From positions 28,725 through 92,724 of the forward strand of contig NZ_JAINVH010000032.1 in NCBI RefSeq assembly GCF_020400825.1: a stretch of DNA of 64,000 nucleotides. The letters run 5' to 3'. The notes beneath the pieces were generated by a model. That model searched no databases, was not told where the DNA came from, and worked only from the letters and a program-made list of their open reading frames with translations. This stretch comes from Streptomyces sp. HPF1205 (GTDB taxonomy: Bacteria > Actinomycetota > Actinomycetes > Streptomycetales > Streptomycetaceae). The translations under genes and the position numbers were made by a program. Each line of letters opens with the position of its first letter. Within the stretch, counting starts at the first letter, position 1. Positions 44,454 to 51,558 of this stretch are shown in pieces.

Positions 44454-45100
44454 AGCTTCTCCTCCGACGCCTGGACGTAGACCATGCCCTGGCCGGACAG
44501 TTCGAGCTGGAACGCCTCGCCCGAGCCGCGGCCGACCAGTTCCCGCCAGCCGATGGCGGTGGACAGCTTGCTGCGCAGGTCGCCGCGGTGGGCCGCGTAC
44601 GCCTGCGGGTCGACGTGCACCGGGCGGCCGGGGACGACCGGCAGTTCGACCACGCCGCCGTGGGCGAGGAACGCGGCCGAGCCGTGGCCGCTCAGCGTGG
44701 TGGTGAACAGGCCCTGCCCGGTGGCCTGGCCGCGCAGCACGCCCATCACGCCGCCCTGCGAGCCCATGAACATGGTGCCCTGCCGCAGCGAGCCCTCGAA
44801 GGCCAGCAGGCGGTCCGCCTCCACGTAGAGGGTGTCGCCGGCCAGGTCCACGATGTGCACGTGGTGGCCGCCGTGCCCGAACATCACCGTGCCGTCGCCC
44901 TCGACGGTCATCAGCGGGGCGGCCTCGCCCGTCAGCCGCCGGCCGATCATGGACATCACCCCGCCCTGGCCGCCGGTGAGGCTCGGCGTGAAGCCGACCT
45001 GGCCGCGGTAGGCGAGCATCGCGCCGCGCTGGCTGAACAGCCGCTGCCCCGGGGCGATCCGCGCCTCGACCATCTTGGAGTTGATCCGGGTGAAGGCCAC
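44450..45100 (-). CDS. AIM24 family protein (second of three)
   Basis: This 216-residue AIM24-domain protein has the Gly-rich beta repeats of the family (FSQRGAMLAYRGQVGF, GQGLFTTTLSGHGSAAFLAHGG) and ends GMVYVQASEEKL. The GTG start at 45100 overlaps the previous stop by one base. It is a paralogue of both neighbours, closest in layout to the first copy. No signal peptide or membrane segment. Confidence 0.87.
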   Translation of the reverse strand: MAFTRINSKMVEARIAPGQRLFSQRGAMLAYRGQVGFTPSLTGGQGGVMSMIGRRLTGEAAPLMTVEGDGTVMFGHGGHHVHIVDLAGDTLYVEADRLLAFEGSLRQGTMFMGSQGGVMGVLRGQATGQGLFTTTLSGHGSAAFLAHGGVVELPVVPGRPVHVDPQAYAAHRGDLRSKLSTAIGWRELVGRGSGEAFQLELSGQGMVYVQASEEKL

Positions 45101-45738
45101 TACAGCTGCCCCCCGACCGTGTTCCGCTCGCTGGGCTGGACGTAGACCAGCCCCTCGCCCTCGAAGCGGATCTGGAAGCTCTCGCCCGAGCCCTCGCCGA
45201 TCAGGGTCCGCCGGCCGACCCCGGACTGGAACTGCTGGCGCAGGTCCCCGGTGTGGGCGACGTACGCCCCCGGGTCCACGACCAGCGGGGTGGCGGCGGT
45301 CACCCGCAGCACGATCGCCGGCCCGTCGGACAGGATCGCCGCCTGGCCGGTGCCCTCGACGGTGGTGGTGAACAGGCCGTTGCCCTGGGAGGCCCCGCGC
45401 AGGCCGGTGAAGGTGGTGCCGGTACGCAGGGCCGCGTCGGTGACCAGCAGGTTGCTCGCCTCGACCCACAGCTTGCCGCCGGTCAGCCGCACCAGGTTGA
45501 TCTCGGTGGCGCGGTCGGCGAAATAGCAGGTGCCGTGGCCCTTGACCTGCATGACGGCCATCGCCTCGCCGGTGATCCGGCGGGTGACCAGGCCGCGCAG
45601 GCCGTCGCCGCCGCCGGTCATCTTCTTGAAGGTCATCTCGCCCTCGTAGGCGACCATGGAGCCGTTCTTCGCCTTGACGGCGTCGCCCGCCAGGTCGACG
45701 GCCAGCATCCGCGGGCCCTGTAGCCGGAGGACCGCCAT
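45100..45738 (-). CDS. AIM24 family protein (first of three)
   Basis: This 212-residue AIM24 protein has GSMVAYEGEMTFKK, VKGHGTCYFADRATEINLVRL, GNGLFTTTVEGTGQAAILS and ends GEGLVYVQPSERNTVGGQL. It starts four bases after the DUF2127 stop and is clearly co-transcribed. Function unknown; soluble by sequence. Confidence 0.87.
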   Translation of the reverse strand: MAVLRLQGPRMLAVDLAGDAVKAKNGSMVAYEGEMTFKKMTGGGDGLRGLVTRRITGEAMAVMQVKGHGTCYFADRATEINLVRLTGGKLWVEASNLLVTDAALRTGTTFTGLRGASQGNGLFTTTVEGTGQAAILSDGPAIVLRVTAATPLVVDPGAYVAHTGDLRQQFQSGVGRRTLIGEGSGESFQIRFEGEGLVYVQPSERNTVGGQL

Positions 45739-45741
45739 GGG

Positions 45742-46599
45742 TCAGCGCGGGTCGTGGCCGCTGGCGGCGGGCCGGCGCCGCACCGGCAGCGGCTCCTTCT
45801 CCACGGCGCCCGCGCCGGGGGCGTACGAGTGGCCGGACGGGATCTCGCCGGCGGCCGCCTCCACCTCCATCAGGGAGGCGCTGCGCCGCTCCGCCTCGAA
45901 CGCCCTGGCGCCGCCGCGCAGCCCGAACAGCCGCTTGGCGAGCAGGATGTAGAGGACGGCCAGCGCGTTGAGCGCCAGGGTGCCGATCTTGAAATAGCTG
46001 ACCTTCTCGGTGAGCTCGTAGACCTCCAGCGGCAGGAAGGCCGCGGTCGCCACGACGGTGAGGTACTCGGCCCACCGCTTGGCCCACCACAGGCCGAAGC
46101 CCTCGACGATCTCGATCAGCGCGTAGGCGACCATCAGGCCCGCCACGGTCCGCAGGGTGGACTTCTTGTAGTCGAAGGTCTTGCGGATGGTCTCCACGAC
46201 CGGGGAGTGGTCCAGGTCGTAGTGGAAGTGGTCGGCGAACGGCTTGAGGGCGGTCAGGTCCTCCTCGAAGAGCCTGCGCACGGCGTCCTGGGAGTTGCTG
46301 AACTTCCACACCGCCCAGGCGGCGACCAGGATGAGCAGGCCGCGCAGCAGCCGCTCGACGGCCAGGAAGCGCAGGATGAACAGGTCGCGCAGCGCCTTGC
46401 CGCGGGGTACGAGGGGCGCCCTGTCGGCCGGTCCCGAGCCGTGCGGCTCGCCCGGCACGAAGTCGCCGCAGCGCAGGCAGCGCCACACCGGGCCGACGGC
46501 GGTGGACGCGCGCAGCTTCTCCCGCAGCGCCGGCTCGTCGGGCGCGTAGGTGATGTGGCCCTTGCGGGCGCAGTGCCGGCGGTCCCAGTCGATGCTCAT
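45742..46599 (-). CDS. DUF2127 membrane protein with N-terminal zinc-ribbon-like segment
   Basis: This 285-residue protein heads the AIM24 operon. An N-terminal segment has HCARKGH and CLRCGDF, likely metal-binding. Several transmembrane helices follow (ILRFLAVERLLRGLLILVAAWAVW, TVAGLMVAYALIEIVEGFGLWW, YLTVVATAAFLPLEVYEL, LALNALAVLYILLAKRLFG). The domain is DUF2127, function unknown. GGGGA precedes the ATG. It diverges from the DUF3817/thiamine-binding pair across 238 bases. Confidence 0.83.
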   Translation of the reverse strand: MSIDWDRRHCARKGHITYAPDEPALREKLRASTAVGPVWRCLRCGDFVPGEPHGSGPADRAPLVPRGKALRDLFILRFLAVERLLRGLLILVAAWAVWKFSNSQDAVRRLFEEDLTALKPFADHFHYDLDHSPVVETIRKTFDYKKSTLRTVAGLMVAYALIEIVEGFGLWWAKRWAEYLTVVATAAFLPLEVYELTEKVSYFKIGTLALNALAVLYILLAKRLFGLRGGARAFEAERRSASLMEVEAAAGEIPSGHSYAPGAGAVEKEPLPVRRRPAASGHDPR

Positions 46600-46837
46600 C
46601 GGCGTTCGGTCCCCGTGGGTCGTGGTTCGGTGCGGCTGCGGGTGTGCGCGTGCGCTGGTGTGTTCTCCTGTGCTGGGACGCTACCGCCCGGGGCGCGGTT
46701 GCCACCCCCGGACAGGGCCATCGATACGCTCCGGTGATAATGGAGGGAAGGCTTGTGATCGTGTTCACAAGCCGGACCGGGCCCGTGCGCGACATCCGGC
46801 ACGCGGGTCCCCGCCCCCGTTCGACAGTGAGGTATCC
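46600..46837. promoter_or_regulatory. Divergent control region with TGATAAT -10 and CRP-type box
   Basis: GATAAT at 46736-46741 (preceded by T, extended) is a good plus-strand -10. The CRP-type palindrome at 46751-46772 lies just downstream. No gene fits in this gap. Confidence 0.55.
46751..46772. promoter_or_regulatory. Perfect CRP/FNR-type palindrome
   Basis: GCTTGTGA-N6-TCACAAGC contains TGTGA-N6-TCACA, the classical CRP consensus, without mismatch. It begins ten bases after the plus-strand -10, so a bound protein would cover the start region of the DUF3817 transcript and repress it. It is 152 bases upstream of the divergent DUF2127 start. Confidence 0.65.
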
Positions 46838-47185
46838 GTGGACCTGAAGACCGCCGGCGCCCTGCGCAGGCTCCGCTTGGTCTCCGCCCCCGAGGCGGTG
46901 TCCTTCCTGCTCCTGCTGGTCTGCTCGGTACTGAAGCGGACCACGTCCTTCAACGCGGTGCCCGTGATGGGCATGGTGCACGGCGTGCTGTTCATCCTGT
47001 ACGTCGTGTTCTGGGCCGACGCCTGGCACCGCGCCCGCTGGTCGAAGGGCCGGGCCGGACTGTACTTCCTCCTGTCGGTGCTGCCCACCGGCGGCTTCTT
47101 CGCCGAGCGCATGCTGCGCCGCGAGTGCGAGGACGCCGTGGTGGCCGCGCGCGGGGCGGCCGGGGACGCGGCGGCCGCGGCATGA
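46838..47185 (+). CDS. DUF3817 membrane protein (second copy)
   Basis: This 115-residue protein has three hydrophobic segments (VSFLLLLVCSVLKR, GMVHGVLFILYVVFWADAW, GLYFLLSVLPTGGFFAERMLRRE). HGV and PTGGFFAER match the family pattern seen in the copy at 40849. The GTG has TGAGG seven bases upstream. The stop overlaps the next start (ATGA). Confidence 0.84.
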   Translation: MDLKTAGALRRLRLVSAPEAVSFLLLLVCSVLKRTTSFNAVPVMGMVHGVLFILYVVFWADAWHRARWSKGRAGLYFLLSVLPTGGFFAERMLRRECEDAVVAARGAAGDAAAAA

Positions 47186-47481
47186 TCGTCGCCTTCTCCG
47201 TCACCCCGCTGGGCGTCGGCGAGGACGTGGGCTCGTACGTGGCCGACGCCGTCCGGGTGGTCCGCGAGTCGGGACTGCCCAACCGTACGGACGCGATGTT
47301 CACCTCCGTCGAGGGCGAGTGGGACGAGGTGATGGACGTGGTCCGGCGGGCCGTGGCGGCCGTCGAGGCCCGCGCGCCGCGGGTGTCGCTGGTCCTGAAG
47401 GCCGACATCCGCCCCGGCGTGACCGGCGCGCTGACGTCCAAGGTCGAGACCGTCGAGCGGTTCCTGGCACAGGAGGGCTGA
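47182..47481 (+). CDS. MTH1187/YkoF-type thiamine-binding protein
   Basis: This 99-residue ferredoxin-like-fold protein begins MIVAFSVTPLGVGEDVGSYVADAVRVVRESGLPN and has TSVEGEWDEVMDVV and LVLKADIRPG, matching the MTH1187 family that binds hydroxymethylpyrimidine/thiamine-like ligands. Role in the cell is uncertain. It is co-translated with the DUF3817 protein. Confidence 0.85.
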   Translation: MIVAFSVTPLGVGEDVGSYVADAVRVVRESGLPNRTDAMFTSVEGEWDEVMDVVRRAVAAVEARAPRVSLVLKADIRPGVTGALTSKVETVERFLAQEG

Positions 47482-47522
47482 GGCCCGCCCGGGGCCCGTC
47501 CGGCGCGCTCCGTCCGGCGCTG

Positions 47523-48506
47523 CTAGGACAGGCCGCCGGTGGCCACCGCGACGCCCAGCGCCGTGCGCTCGTACAGCACCTGGTGGCCGTAGCGGCGGGA
47601 GACCAGCAGGCCGGCGTCGCGCAGCACGGACAGGTGGGCGGAGACCGAGGACATCGCCATCGCGTGCCGGTGGGCCAGGGCGGTGGTGGTACTCGGTGCC
47701 TCCAGGCCGGTGAGGATGGCCGCGCGGCCGGCCCCGAGCAGGCGCACCAGGGCGGTCGAGGCGGCCGGGCCGGTCTCCGCCCACAGGCCACCGATGCCGC
47801 GCGCCGGGTAGATCACGGTGGGCTGCCAGGGCGGGTCGAAGGCGCTGCCCGCCTCGGGCCAGAAGAACACGCTGGGCACCAGGACCAGGCCCTGTCCGCC
47901 GGTCTCGGGCAGGGCCGCGTTCCCCGCCGCCGTCAGCGACCCCTCGGACCAGCTCAGCTTGGGGTGCAGCCCGGTGAACAGCCGCTGCATGCCGCCGTCG
48001 GCCAGCCGTCTGGAGTGGTAGGCCACGTCCGCCTCCAGGACGGCCCGCAGCCGCGGCCAGTGCGGGGCCAGCAGCGAAGTCCACACCTGCTCGTACAGCG
48101 CGGCCAACTGCCGTACGGTCCCCTCCGGGTCGGCGAGCATCGCCCGCCCGCGCCTGCCGGCCGAGGCGCCGGGGGTACGGGCGAGCGCCGCCGCGATCTG
48201 CCGCCGCGCCACGTCGGCCGGGGTGGCGCGGACCGCGGCCAGTTCGTCCTCCAGCGCGGTGAGCGGTCCCCGCAGCGGGGGGTGCAGGAAGTCGGGGCCG
48301 TGGCCGTGCTCGGGGGCCAGCAGCCACAGCGGCGCCAGGTCGAGCCCCGCCGCCGCCGCCCTCACCTGCCGCAACCAGGGCAGGTGGTAGCCGTGCCGGT
48401 CCGGCCGGGACAGGGTGCGGATGGCGCCCTGGGTCTCCCTCAGAGGTGATATCGCGAAGCGGCAGCGCAACAGGTCCTCAGCGGCAAACCGCATACGAAG
48501 CGGCAT
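47523..48506 (-). CDS. ArsR-type winged-helix regulator with DUF5937
   Basis: This protein of about 327 residues has a large N-terminal DUF5937-like sensor region (MRFAAEDLLRCRFAISPLRET) and a C-terminal ArsR helix-turn-helix (about 260-327: HRHAMAMSSVSAHLSVLRDAGLLVSRRYGHQVLYERTALG). It probably represses the divergent MFS transporter gene 70 bases away. Several starts are possible (48509, 48506, 48494); none has an ideal ribosome-binding site. Confidence 0.85.
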   Translation of the reverse strand: MPLRMRFAAEDLLRCRFAISPLRETQGAIRTLSRPDRHGYHLPWLRQVRAAAAGLDLAPLWLLAPEHGHGPDFLHPPLRGPLTALEDELAAVRATPADVARRQIAAALARTPGASAGRRGRAMLADPEGTVRQLAALYEQVWTSLLAPHWPRLRAVLEADVAYHSRRLADGGMQRLFTGLHPKLSWSEGSLTAAGNAALPETGGQGLVLVPSVFFWPEAGSAFDPPWQPTVIYPARGIGGLWAETGPAASTALVRLLGAGRAAILTGLEAPSTTTALAHRHAMAMSSVSAHLSVLRDAGLLVSRRYGHQVLYERTALGVAVATGGLS

Positions 48507-48520
48507 CATGCCCCCCAAGA

Positions 48521-48565
48521 TTCGGCTGAGTCCGAAAGACTACGACGGGTGGTGCCCCTGCCACC
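48521..48565. promoter_or_regulatory. Operator-like palindromes in the ArsR-MFS gap
   Basis: TTCGG-CTGAGT-CCGAA (48521-48536) and GGTGG-N8-CCACC (48548-48565) both lie inside the 70-base divergent gap. Either may be the binding site of the ArsR-type regulator. Confidence 0.5.
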
Positions 48566-48576
48566 AGTGTGATGCC

Positions 48577-49878
48577 ATGACAACGGACAGCGAGCATCCA
48601 CCACTTGGCGGAGACACCCCTTCGCCGACCGGACCGGACGACGCTCCCACCACCCACGGGAGCAAGGAGGAGGCCGGTCCCGGTTACGGCGCGGTGTTCT
48701 CCGTCCGCGAGTTCCAGCCCATCTTCGCAGCTCACGTGCTGTCCATACTCGGCACGGTCTTCGCCGAAGTGGCGCTGGCCGTCCTCGTCTTCCGGCAGAC
48801 CGGCTCGGCGCTGCTGACCGCGCTGGTGTTCGCCATGGAGTTCCTGCCGTACGCGCTGAGCGGGCTGCTGCTGTCCGGCATCGCCGACCGCTTCCCGGCC
48901 CGCCGGGTACTGGTCTGCTGCGACATCGTGTCCGCGACGTGCGTGGGCGTGATGGCCGTGCCCGGCATGCCGCTGGCGCCGATCTTCGTACTGCGGATCG
49001 TGGTCTCGATGGTCTCGCCGCTGTTCATCGGCACCCGCGCGGCGAGCCTGGCCGACATCCTCCAGGGCGACCTGTACATCCTGGGCCGCTCGCTGGTGCG
49101 GATGGTCGCGCAGACCTCGCAGATCGTCGGGTTCGGGCTCGGCGGCCTGGTGCTGGTGGTGCTGCCGCCGCGCGGCGCGCTGGTGGTCACCGCGGGCACC
49201 TTCGTGAGTTCGGCGCTGCTGCTGCGCTTCGGCACCCGCAACCGGCCGGCGCGGGCGACCGGCACGGGCACGATGATGCGTCAGTCGCTGGCCTCGGCCG
49301 GGCAGTTGCTCGCCCACCCGCGGATCCGGGCACTGCTGCTGATGTGGTGGGTGCCGCCGATGTTCTTCTCCGTCGCCGAGGGCGTCGCCGCGCCCTTCGC
49401 GAACGCGGCGGGCGCCGGCTCGCTCGGCTTCGGCGTCTTCCTCGCCGCCATGCCCGCGGGCGCGGTCACCAGCGAGGTCATGGCCGGCACGCTGCTGGGG
49501 CCGGCGACCCGGGACCGCATCGCCGTACCGCTCGCGGCGGTCTCGCTGCTGCCGATGGCCGCCTTCGCCACCGATCCCCCGCTGCCCCTGGCGATCGTCC
49601 TGCTCCTGCTGACGGGGCTGTGCGCGGCCTACGCGCTGGGCATGGACCGCTGGTTCGTCGAGGAGGTGCCGGACGACAGGCGCGGTCAGGCCATGTCGCT
49701 GATGGGCGCCGGGATCATGACCCTGCAGGGCATCGGCATGGCGGCGGGCGGCGCCATCGCCGACTGGGCCCCGCCGTACGCGGTGATCTGCGGCGGCGGG
49801 GCGGTGGGCACGCTGTGCGTGCTGGGCGTCCTGCGCTCGGTCAGGCGCTCGCGGCCGGCGGTGGTGAGCACGGCCTGA
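48577..49878 (+). CDS. Major facilitator superfamily transporter
   Basis: This 433-residue membrane protein has about eleven to twelve hydrophobic helices after a cytoplasmic, Pro/Gly-rich N-terminus of about 45 residues. SGLLLSGIADRFPARRVLVCCD is the MFS loop 2-3 motif. It resembles the MFS_3/enterobactin-exporter-like group. Substrate unknown; a divergent ArsR-type regulator suggests an inducible efflux pump. The ATG at 48577 lacks a good ribosome-binding site. Confidence 0.87.
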   Translation: MTTDSEHPPLGGDTPSPTGPDDAPTTHGSKEEAGPGYGAVFSVREFQPIFAAHVLSILGTVFAEVALAVLVFRQTGSALLTALVFAMEFLPYALSGLLLSGIADRFPARRVLVCCDIVSATCVGVMAVPGMPLAPIFVLRIVVSMVSPLFIGTRAASLADILQGDLYILGRSLVRMVAQTSQIVGFGLGGLVLVVLPPRGALVVTAGTFVSSALLLRFGTRNRPARATGTGTMMRQSLASAGQLLAHPRIRALLLMWWVPPMFFSVAEGVAAPFANAAGAGSLGFGVFLAAMPAGAVTSEVMAGTLLGPATRDRIAVPLAAVSLLPMAAFATDPPLPLAIVLLLLTGLCAAYALGMDRWFVEEVPDDRRGQAMSLMGAGIMTLQGIGMAAGGAIADWAPPYAVICGGGAVGTLCVLGVLRSVRRSRPAVVSTA

Positions 49879-49948
49879 GCGGCCGGCGCCACCGGGCGGC
49901 GGGAGCCGCGGGGACACCCCGGGGCCCCGCGGGGACGCGCGCGGGCGG

Positions 49949-50902
49949 CTACCCCTCGGTAAGGCCCGCGACCAGTTCGTCCGCGGCCGCGTAGGGGTCC
50001 AGCTCGCCGGCGGCGACGCGCCGGGAGAGGGCGTCCAGGCGCCGGTCGCCGTGCAGGTCCCCGATGCGCTGCCGCAGGGCGGTCAGGGCGATGTTCTCGA
50101 TCTCGCCCGCGGCCCGCTTGCGGCGGCGGGCGTCCAGCACGCCGTGCTCCCCCGTCCAGGCGCGGTGCTTGTCCAGAGCCTCGACGACCTCGTCTATGCC
50201 CTCGCCGCGGGCGGCCACGGTCTTGACGATCGGGGGCCGCCAGTCACCGGGGGCGCGGGACTCCCCCAGCCCCAGCATGTGGTTCAGCTCGCGAGCGGTC
50301 GCGTCGGCGCCGTCGCGGTCGGCCTTGTTGACCACGTAGACGTCGCCGATCTCAAGAATGCCGGCCTTGGCGGCCTGAATGCCGTCGCCCATGCCGGGGG
50401 CGAGCAGCACGACACAGGTGTCGGCCTGGGCGGCGATCTCGACCTCCGACTGGCCGACACCGACCGTCTCGACCAGGATCACCTCGCAGCCGGCCGCGTC
50501 CAGGACGCGGATCGCCTGGGGGGCGGCCCACGCGAGCCCGCCCAGATGGCCGCGGGTGGCCATGGAACGGATGTAGACGCCCGGGTCGGAGGCGTGCTCA
50601 GACATCCGGACCCGGTCACCGAGCAGGGCGCCGCCGGAGAACGGCGAGGACGGGTCCACCGCCAGGACGCCCACCCGGCGGCCCGCCTTGCGGTACGCGG
50701 TGACCAGCGCCGAGGTCGAGGTGGACTTGCCCACGCCGGGCGCGCCGGTGAGGCCCACCACGTAGGCCCCGCCGGTCAGCGGTGCCAGCGCCGCCATCAC
50801 CTCGCGCAGCTGCGGGGAGGCCCCCTCCACCAGCGAGATCAGCCGGGCCACGGCCCGCGGCCTGCCCTCCCGCGCCTGCTCGACGAGTGCGGGGACGTCC
50901 AT
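49949..50902 (-). CDS. meaB: Methylmalonyl-CoA mutase-associated GTPase MeaB
   Basis: This 317-residue G3E-family GTPase protects and loads B12-dependent acyl-CoA mutases such as IcmA/MutAB. Walker A is GAPGVGKST (about 55-63), then VDPSSPFSGGALLGDRVRM (base II/switch region), ETVGVGQSE and NKAD. Complete. AGGGAGC precedes the ATG at 50902. The same frame stays open upstream to 51211 through a tandem-repeat array, so a longer repeat-bearing form is formally possible, but the ribosome-binding site favours 50902. Confidence 0.93.
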   Translation of the reverse strand: MDVPALVEQAREGRPRAVARLISLVEGASPQLREVMAALAPLTGGAYVVGLTGAPGVGKSTSTSALVTAYRKAGRRVGVLAVDPSSPFSGGALLGDRVRMSEHASDPGVYIRSMATRGHLGGLAWAAPQAIRVLDAAGCEVILVETVGVGQSEVEIAAQADTCVVLLAPGMGDGIQAAKAGILEIGDVYVVNKADRDGADATARELNHMLGLGESRAPGDWRPPIVKTVAARGEGIDEVVEALDKHRAWTGEHGVLDARRRKRAAGEIENIALTALRQRIGDLHGDRRLDALSRRVAAGELDPYAAADELVAGLTEG

Positions 50903-50920
50903 TGCTGCTCCCTTTTTCTG

Positions 50921-51240
50921 GGCTCGGTTCGCCTCCGGAGGCTTCCCTTTTGTGGCTCGGTTCGCCTCCGGGGGCTTCCCTTTTGTGGCTCGGTTCGCCT
51001 CCGGGTGCTTCGACCCGGTGTCGACGGTCGACATGCTCAGTCGCTCCTTCGTCACTCCTTGCGCGTGTCTCCCTTTCGACACCAGCGCCCCCTTCGGCTC
51101 ACTCGCCGTTTTTGTGGCTCGGTTCGCCTCCGGGTGCTTCGACCCGGTGTCGACGGTCGACATGCTCAGTCGCTCCTTCGTCACTCCTTGCGCGTGTCTC
51201 CCTTTCGACACCGGCGCCCCCTTCGGCTCACTCGCCCGTG
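50921..51240 (-). repeat. In-frame tandem repeat array upstream of meaB
   Basis: GGCTCGGTTCGCCTCCGG recurs at 50921, 50954, 50987 and 51116, giving periods of 33, 33 and 129 bases. The 129-base unit at 50987-51115 is repeated almost perfectly from 51116, with an A/G difference and a changed end. All periods are multiples of three, and the minus-strand frame of meaB remains open, reading KPPEANRATKG and HAQGVTKERLSMSTVDTG units. Confidence 0.8.
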
Positions 51241-51354
51241 GTCACCGTCAACGCACCGCACGGCGTATGGGAACCCACGCCGCTCAACACACCGCTCAGC
51301 GCGGCGGTCTCCCGAGCGGGCCGGTGCACCGCGCCGACTCAGCTCCCGGCCACC

Positions 51355-51434
51355 CCGCACACCTCTCAGCAGCAGGCGGAAGGGGCCGCTCAGCGCCCCC
51401 CGCACGCCTCCCGGCAGCGGGCGGAAGGGGCCGC
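51355..51434. repeat. 45-base direct repeat
   Basis: Two imperfect copies begin CCGCAC at 51355 and 51400 and end GCGGAAGGGGCCGC. They lie between the meaB repeat array and the long hairpin. The period is again a multiple of three. Confidence 0.6.
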
Positions 51435-51435
51435 A

Positions 51436-51512
51436 GGGGTGGGGGTCCGGAATGCTGCCGTGTATTTGTGGGCCGCCAGGCCCGTAAATATACGATTCCG
51501 GACCCCCACCCC
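51436..51512. ncRNA. Very long hairpin downstream of the thiolase gene
   Basis: GGGGTGGGGGTCCGGAAT (51436-51453) pairs perfectly with 51495-51512. After a five-base bulge a second stem pairs 51459-51474 with 51479-51494 around the tetraloop GCCA. In plus-strand RNA the inner stem has 13 Watson-Crick and three G-U pairs; in minus-strand RNA those three become A/C mismatches. It may be the thiolase terminator or a plus-strand structured RNA. Confidence 0.5.
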
Positions 51513-51558
51513 GGAGGCCCCGCCCCCACCGGCACCCGGAACCGGGCACCCGCACGGG

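Noticed and set aside
50903..51211. N-terminal extension of MeaB through the tandem repeats
   Set aside because: The ATG at 50902 has a good ribosome-binding site and gives the normal family N-terminus. The extension is kept only as a hypothesis in the findings.
50921..51240. CRISPR-like array
   Set aside because: Repeats are contiguous, of two unequal unit lengths, without unique spacers or cas genes.
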